DNA from: Planctomycetota bacterium
GTDB taxonomy: Bacteria > Planctomycetota > Planctomycetia > Isosphaerales > Isosphaeraceae
NCBI GenBank assembly: GCA_021777685.1
Contig: JAJYDH010000270.1
Coordinates: forward strand, 1 to 8,629
Direction: 5' to 3'
Length of the DNA stretch: 8,629 nt
Part shown: in pieces, positions 6,254 to 8,629 of the stretch
Layout: every line of letters begins with the position of its first letter
How positions within the stretch are numbered: the first letter of the stretch is position 1
Position numbers and translations under genes: made by a program
The notes under the pieces: model-generated
The model's input: the letters and a program-made list of their open reading frames with translations, nothing else
Database searches by the model: none
Told to the model about the DNA's origin: nothing

Positions 6254-6282
6254 GTGATAATCGAAGCCCGGCGGCGGGTCAA
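6254..6282 (-). promoter_or_regulatory. Candidate promoter for the PEP-CTERM gene
   Basis: On the minus strand TTGACC (6282-6277, five of six matches) and TATCAC (6259-6254, four of six) are separated by 17 bp. The leader to the start at 6109 would be about 135 nt. The site lies just past the end of the DUF7660-like gene, in an otherwise empty 238-bp gap. Confidence 0.4.
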
Positions 6283-6347
6283 GGGCGATCGGCCCTGGCC
6301 CTCAAAACGTATCGCGAAGCATCAAAGATCGATCCCGTCAACTGCTA

Positions 6348-6629
6348 CTACTCGTAGATCTTGCCGAAGTGGAGAAATTCCGCGAACATCCGCCAGCTCG
6401 GCCGGTCCTCGGGCCGCCAGAGCGGCGACGGCTCGAAGTACCGGAGGGCGGCCTCCAGGAACCCGGCGATGTCGCCGTTCTGCCAGCCCAGCGCCCCGCC
6501 GAGCGAGAAGGCCACGGGGTCGTCCCGCTCCATCTGCTCGGCCTCCCACCGCTCGGCGGCCAGCTCGCGGGCGAAGGCGATGAACGAGTCGCGGTCGACC
6601 ACCCGTTCGAGCAGGTCTTCGGGGGACAT
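6348..6629 (-). CDS. DUF7660-like small soluble protein
   Basis: The 93-residue product has an N-terminal helix (EDLLERVVDRDSFIAFAREL), a charged linker, then GWQNGDIAGFLEAALRYF (48-65) and a final W-x-x-F-A-x-x-L helix ending at GKIYE. The order helix, W-x-N-x-x-I-x-x-FLEA, then WRMFAEFL resembles the DUF7660 family, a small immunity-protein-like or housekeeping family of unknown function; I assign it by eye with moderate confidence. It has no signal peptide or membrane segment. The start at 6629 is preferred because GGTGG lies 7 nt upstream, whereas the in-frame ATG at 6656 is preceded by pyrimidine-rich sequence. The gene stands alone, with its own candidate promoter upstream. Confidence 0.75.
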   Translation of the reverse strand: MSPEDLLERVVDRDSFIAFARELAAERWEAEQMERDDPVAFSLGGALGWQNGDIAGFLEAALRYFEPSPLWRPEDRPSWRMFAEFLHFGKIYE

Positions 6630-6694
6630 GACGAGGCCACCGGGTCGGGGACGCATGATCGAGGAGACGGCGGGGACATCCGCGCCCCGGAGAT

Positions 6695-6723
6695 ATTATC
6701 CCCTCCGACGTGGGATTTGATCA
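6695..6723 (-). promoter_or_regulatory. Candidate promoter for the DUF7660-like gene
   Basis: On the minus strand GATAAT (6700-6695, five of six matches) follows TGATCA (6723-6718, weak -35) by 17 bp. The leader would be about 60 nt. The -10 sits in one of the few AT-rich patches of this part of the window. Confidence 0.35.
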
Positions 6724-6776
6724 CACAATTCGGCCGGCGGCCCGACTAATTTCGATCTCGATCGAAGGTCGTTCTG

Positions 6777-6910
6777 CCTCCCTCTCCCGTTGGGAGAGGG
6801 CCGGGTTGAGGGTCGTCGGTCGAGCGGCGATCGGACAGGGCCTCTCTTCCGGCCCGCTCATGATGCGACGCCCCTCACCCCCGGCCCCTCTCCCAGAAGG
6901 AGAGGGGAGG
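6777..6910. repeat. Inverted pair of REP-like hairpin units
   Basis: Unit A (6777-6815) and unit B (6869-6910) are near-identical in opposite orientation, with about 53 bp of unrelated DNA between. Each contains its own hairpin: CCCTCTCCC/GGGAGAGGG around GTT (6780-6800) and CCCCTCTCC/GGAGAGGGG around a 5-nt loop (6885-6907). Beside each hairpin is a conserved CCGGG-TGAGGG segment. Two inverted palindromic units with a short spacer are the layout of REP/BIME elements, which are usually spread by RAYT-type transposases. None is encoded here. The element lies 30 bp past the msrA stop, so its hairpins may also stabilise or terminate that transcript. Confidence 0.75.
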
Positions 6911-6939
6911 AAGAAAGGCCCTCTCGTCGGGCGCTCGTC

Positions 6940-7677
6940 TTACTTCTTCTCGGGCGTCGGCGTCGCGGCCGCCTTGGCGTTCAGCTTCGCCCTCAGCTCC
7001 TCGATCTTGGGGGCGATGACGCTCTGGCAATAGGGGTTCTTGTTCCGGTTGAGGCGGTAGTAGTCCTGGTGGTGCCTCTCGGCGGGCCAGAACCGGACGA
7101 GGGGGACGAGCTGGGTGACGACCTGGCCGTTGTAATAGGCGTTGGCCTTCTGGAACGACTTCTCGGCGAGCTTCTTCTGCTCGTCGTTGGCGTAGAAGAT
7201 GGCCGAGCGGTACTGCGTCCCCTCGTCGGGCCCCTGGCGGTTCAGGGTGGTCGGGTCGTGGCAGAGCCAGAAGACGTCGAGGAGATAGTCGTAGCTGACG
7301 AGGGCCGGATCGTAGATGACCTCGACGGTCTCGGCGTGGCCGGTCAGGCCGGTGCAGACCATCTCGTACGAGGGCCTGGCGACGGTCCCGCCGGAATAGC
7401 CCGAGATGACCGACTTCACGCCGTGGACGCGCTCGTAGAAGGCTTCCAGGCACCAGAAGCAGCCGCCGGCGAAGAACGCCTTCTCCAGCTTCGGCTCGGC
7501 CTTCTCGGACTTGACCGCGGGCGCGTCGGCGCCATCGGGCTTCTTGGGGTCTTCGGCGGCCTTGGCCTTGGCCTTGGCCTTGGGCTCGGCGGGGGCCGGC
7601 GCCTGGGCCGACGCCAGCGCCGCCAGCCCGAGGGCCGCCGCGATTCCGAAGGATGACGCCAGGGAGCGCAAGGTCAT
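6940..7677 (-). CDS. msrA: Exported peptide-methionine (S)-S-oxide reductase
   Basis: MsrA reduces methionine-S-sulfoxide in oxidised proteins back to methionine. The 245-residue product has the GGCFWC active site with nucleophile Cys73 (plus Cys76), GYSGGT (93-98), GHAETVEVIYDP (113-124), DPTTLNRQGPDEGTQYRS (141-158) and HHQDYYRLN (202-210); Cys217 near the C-terminus is the likely resolving cysteine. A signal peptide (hydrophobic 9-24, cleavage after ASA) and a low-complexity Ala/Lys/Pro linker (about 25-62) precede the enzyme domain, so the protein acts outside the cytoplasm and would need a periplasmic thioredoxin-like donor. The start at 7677 has AAGGG at 8 nt. An in-frame ATG at 7773 lies inside a candidate -10 element and would bury the signal peptide. 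No msrB is adjacent. It diverges from the phosphatase gene. Confidence 0.96.
   Translation of the reverse strand: MTLRSLASSFGIAAALGLAALASAQAPAPAEPKAKAKAKAAEDPKKPDGADAPAVKSEKAEPKLEKAFFAGGCFWCLEAFYERVHGVKSVISGYSGGTVARPSYEMVCTGLTGHAETVEVIYDPALVSYDYLLDVFWLCHDPTTLNRQGPDEGTQYRSAIFYANDEQKKLAEKSFQKANAYYNGQVVTQLVPLVRFWPAERHHQDYYRLNRNKNPYCQSVIAPKIEELRAKLNAKAAATPTPEKK
7561..7584. repeat. Hexanucleotide repeat encoding the Ala-Lys linker of MsrA
   Basis: CTTGGC is repeated about four times (the last copy CTTGGG) and encodes the alternating Lys-Ala run at residues 33-40. Copy-number change would lengthen or shorten the linker two residues at a time without a frameshift. Confidence 0.85.
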
Positions 7678-7771
7678 GGCAGGGCCCTTCGAGGTTCCAG
7701 GCCGGCCCAATCCGAGGGCCGGCCCCGGGGGTGGGGTGGGTGCGATCGATCGCCGGGCGCGGGACATCTTC

Positions 7772-7777
7772 ATTGTA
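7772..7777 (-). promoter_or_regulatory. msrA: Possible -10 element for msrA
   Basis: The minus strand reads TACAAT here, within TATACAAT, in an AT-richer patch. No good -35 stands at 16-18 bp. The implied leader to the start at 7677 is about 85-90 nt. Confidence 0.3.
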
Positions 7778-7852
7778 TAGATCCCGCCGCGCCGGAATTC
7801 CAGCGAATCCGCCCGAGGATCGGCCGATTCTCCACACCGACTCCGACCGGGC

Positions 7853-7880
7853 TTGACCCGCCCCCGGGGGTCGCTAGAGT
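7853..7880 (+). promoter_or_regulatory. Candidate promoter for the phosphatase gene
   Basis: TTGACC (7853-7858) and TAGAGT (7875-7880) are 16 bp apart. The -35 matches five of six positions. The spacer includes a perfect CCCCCGGGGG palindrome (7861-7870). The predicted leader is about 40 nt and leads to a good ribosome site, AAGGAAG (7914-7920), 7 nt before GTG. Confidence 0.5.
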
Positions 7881-7927
7881 ACGGCCCGGCCCATCGTCCG
7901 TGACCGTTCGGGAAAGGAAGCCCGCCC

Positions 7928-8629
7928 GTGACCGAGACCTCGCCCTCGACCGACCGGCCGTCCCGCCCCCGGCGGCGCCTGAAGCGGCTGGCCCTGGCGA
8001 CCCTGGCCGTCGCGGGACTGGTGACCTTCACGTTCCGGAACCCCTGGTTCCGGGGCAACCTCGGGGTCGTCGACGACGGATTGGTCTACCGGAGCGCCCA
8101 GCCGACCGCCGGCCTGCCGGGGCTGGTCGCCGAGAAGCACCTGGCGACCGTCCTCAACCTCCGGGGCGGCTCCGACGCCGACCCCTGGTACGCCGCCGAG
8201 GTCGCCAATACCCGGCGGCTCAAGGTCGACTTCTACGACCTCCCGCTCGTCGCCACGGTCCGCCCGTCGCGCAAGCAGTTGCTCGCGGTCCTCGACGTGC
8301 TCGATCGCTGCAAGTATCCCCTGTTGATCCACTGCAAGTCGGGCTCCGACCGCACGGGCCTGGTCAGCGGCCTCTACCTCATGTCCAAAAAAGGCATCCC
8401 GCCGGAACGGGCCGAGGCCGCCTTCTCGCTCTACTACGGGCATGTCCCCCTGCTCGGGACCCGCCACCTCCATGAGCCATTCCGCGAATACGCCGACTGG
8501 CTCAAATCTCACCAGCTTGCCCATACCCCCGAGCGTCTGAAAGACTGGGTCGCCCACGACTACCGGGCCGACGACCCGCTCGCCGAGTTCGTCCCCGTGC
8601 CGACCGGCCCCCGTCCTCCTCGAGATCGG
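7928..8629 (+). CDS. Membrane-anchored dual-specificity (HCx5R) phosphatase, cut by right edge
   Basis: This GTG-started frame stays open for 234 codons to the window edge. A basic N-terminus (RPRRRLKR) precedes one membrane segment (about 21-36). The domain that follows begins GLVYRSAQPTAGLPGL (51-66) and TVLNLRGG (74-81), then has the Cys-phosphatase signature HCKSGSDRTG (135-144) with nucleophile Cys136 and Arg142. D104 in FYDLPL is a candidate general acid. The RSAQP ... LNLR ... HCKSGxDRTG order is that of the dual-specificity/SIW14-like tyrosine-phosphatase superfamily, whose bacterial members act on phosphoproteins, phospholipids or inositol phosphates. Positive charge before the segment predicts that the catalytic domain lies outside the cytoplasm. 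AAGGAAG sits 7 nt before the GTG. After residue 200 comes a charged extension of unknown role. The substrate is unknown. Confidence 0.9.
   Translation, partial: MTETSPSTDRPSRPRRRLKRLALATLAVAGLVTFTFRNPWFRGNLGVVDDGLVYRSAQPTAGLPGLVAEKHLATVLNLRGGSDADPWYAAEVANTRRLKVDFYDLPLVATVRPSRKQLLAVLDVLDRCKYPLLIHCKSGSDRTGLVSGLYLMSKKGIPPERAEAAFSLYYGHVPLLGTRHLHEPFREYADWLKSHQLAHTPERLKDWVAHDYRADDPLAEFVPVPTGPRPPRDR

Larger units (their letters stand above)
6630..6939. other. 310-bp gap with promoter and inverted hairpin repeats
   Basis: No convincing gene is seen between the DUF7660-like start and the msrA stop. The stretch holds a candidate promoter close to the left gene, an AT-richer patch (about 6690-6770) and an inverted pair of repeat units (6777-6910). 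Open frames across the repeats translate to PSPPAPLPEGEG-type peptides that are by-products of the repeat, not genes. Confidence 0.7.

Noticed and set aside
6790..7656. Plus-strand open frame of 288 codons opposite msrA
   Set aside because: It is antisense to a clear MsrA and starts inside the REP-like repeat.
7678..8058. N-terminal extension of MsrA from an upstream ATG (8058 or 7773)
   Set aside because: The extension has no domain character, overlaps the divergent phosphatase gene and candidate promoters, and would mask a clean signal peptide that has its own ribosome site.

Overview
The window is very GC-rich with strong G/C preference at third codon positions. It carries several hallmarks of large-genome Planctomycetes, most like the Isosphaeraceae: a PEP-CTERM protein, a Uma2-family nuclease, an exported MsrA and short membrane proteins of unknown family. 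The lineage is inferred from protein style, not from a marker gene. No rRNA, tRNA, CRISPR array, transposase or phage gene is visible.

Left part (1-2950, all minus strand). Reading in the direction of transcription, a small ribbon-helix-helix protein (2847-2683) is followed 6 bp later by a divergent aldehyde dehydrogenase (2676-1180). Two small, mutually similar membrane proteins follow (1145-825 and 824-510), the second starting immediately after the stop codon of the first. The spacing suggests one operon driven from a promoter near 2910-2936. A 17-bp GC palindrome (478-494) and a perfect TATAAT (477-472) then appear to end that unit and begin another. The second unit holds a 75-residue protein ending in Gly-Gly, with a ubiquitin-like (beta-grasp) pattern of predicted strands and helix, and a downstream gene cut by the left edge. 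This is the best candidate in the window for something unusual.

Middle part (2950-5505). metG (methionyl-tRNA synthetase, zinc-binding type without a C-terminal tRNA-binding domain) is on the minus strand and ends in a near-perfect intrinsic terminator. Divergent from it is a Uma2-family PD-(D/E)XK protein on the plus strand.

Right part (5505-8629). A small secreted proline-rich PEP-CTERM protein and a DUF7660-like protein lie on the minus strand. Next comes a 310-bp gap with a pair of inverted, hairpin-forming repeat units that look like a REP/BIME-type element. After it are an exported methionine sulfoxide reductase A (minus) and, divergent from it, a GTG-started membrane-anchored Cys-based phosphatase that runs off the right edge. 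The last two share a 250-bp promoter region and both appear to act outside the cytoplasm.

Most of the window is ordinary accessory and housekeeping sequence. Nothing here is proven to be a new system; the Gly-Gly protein needs the sequence to the left of base 1 to be interpreted.
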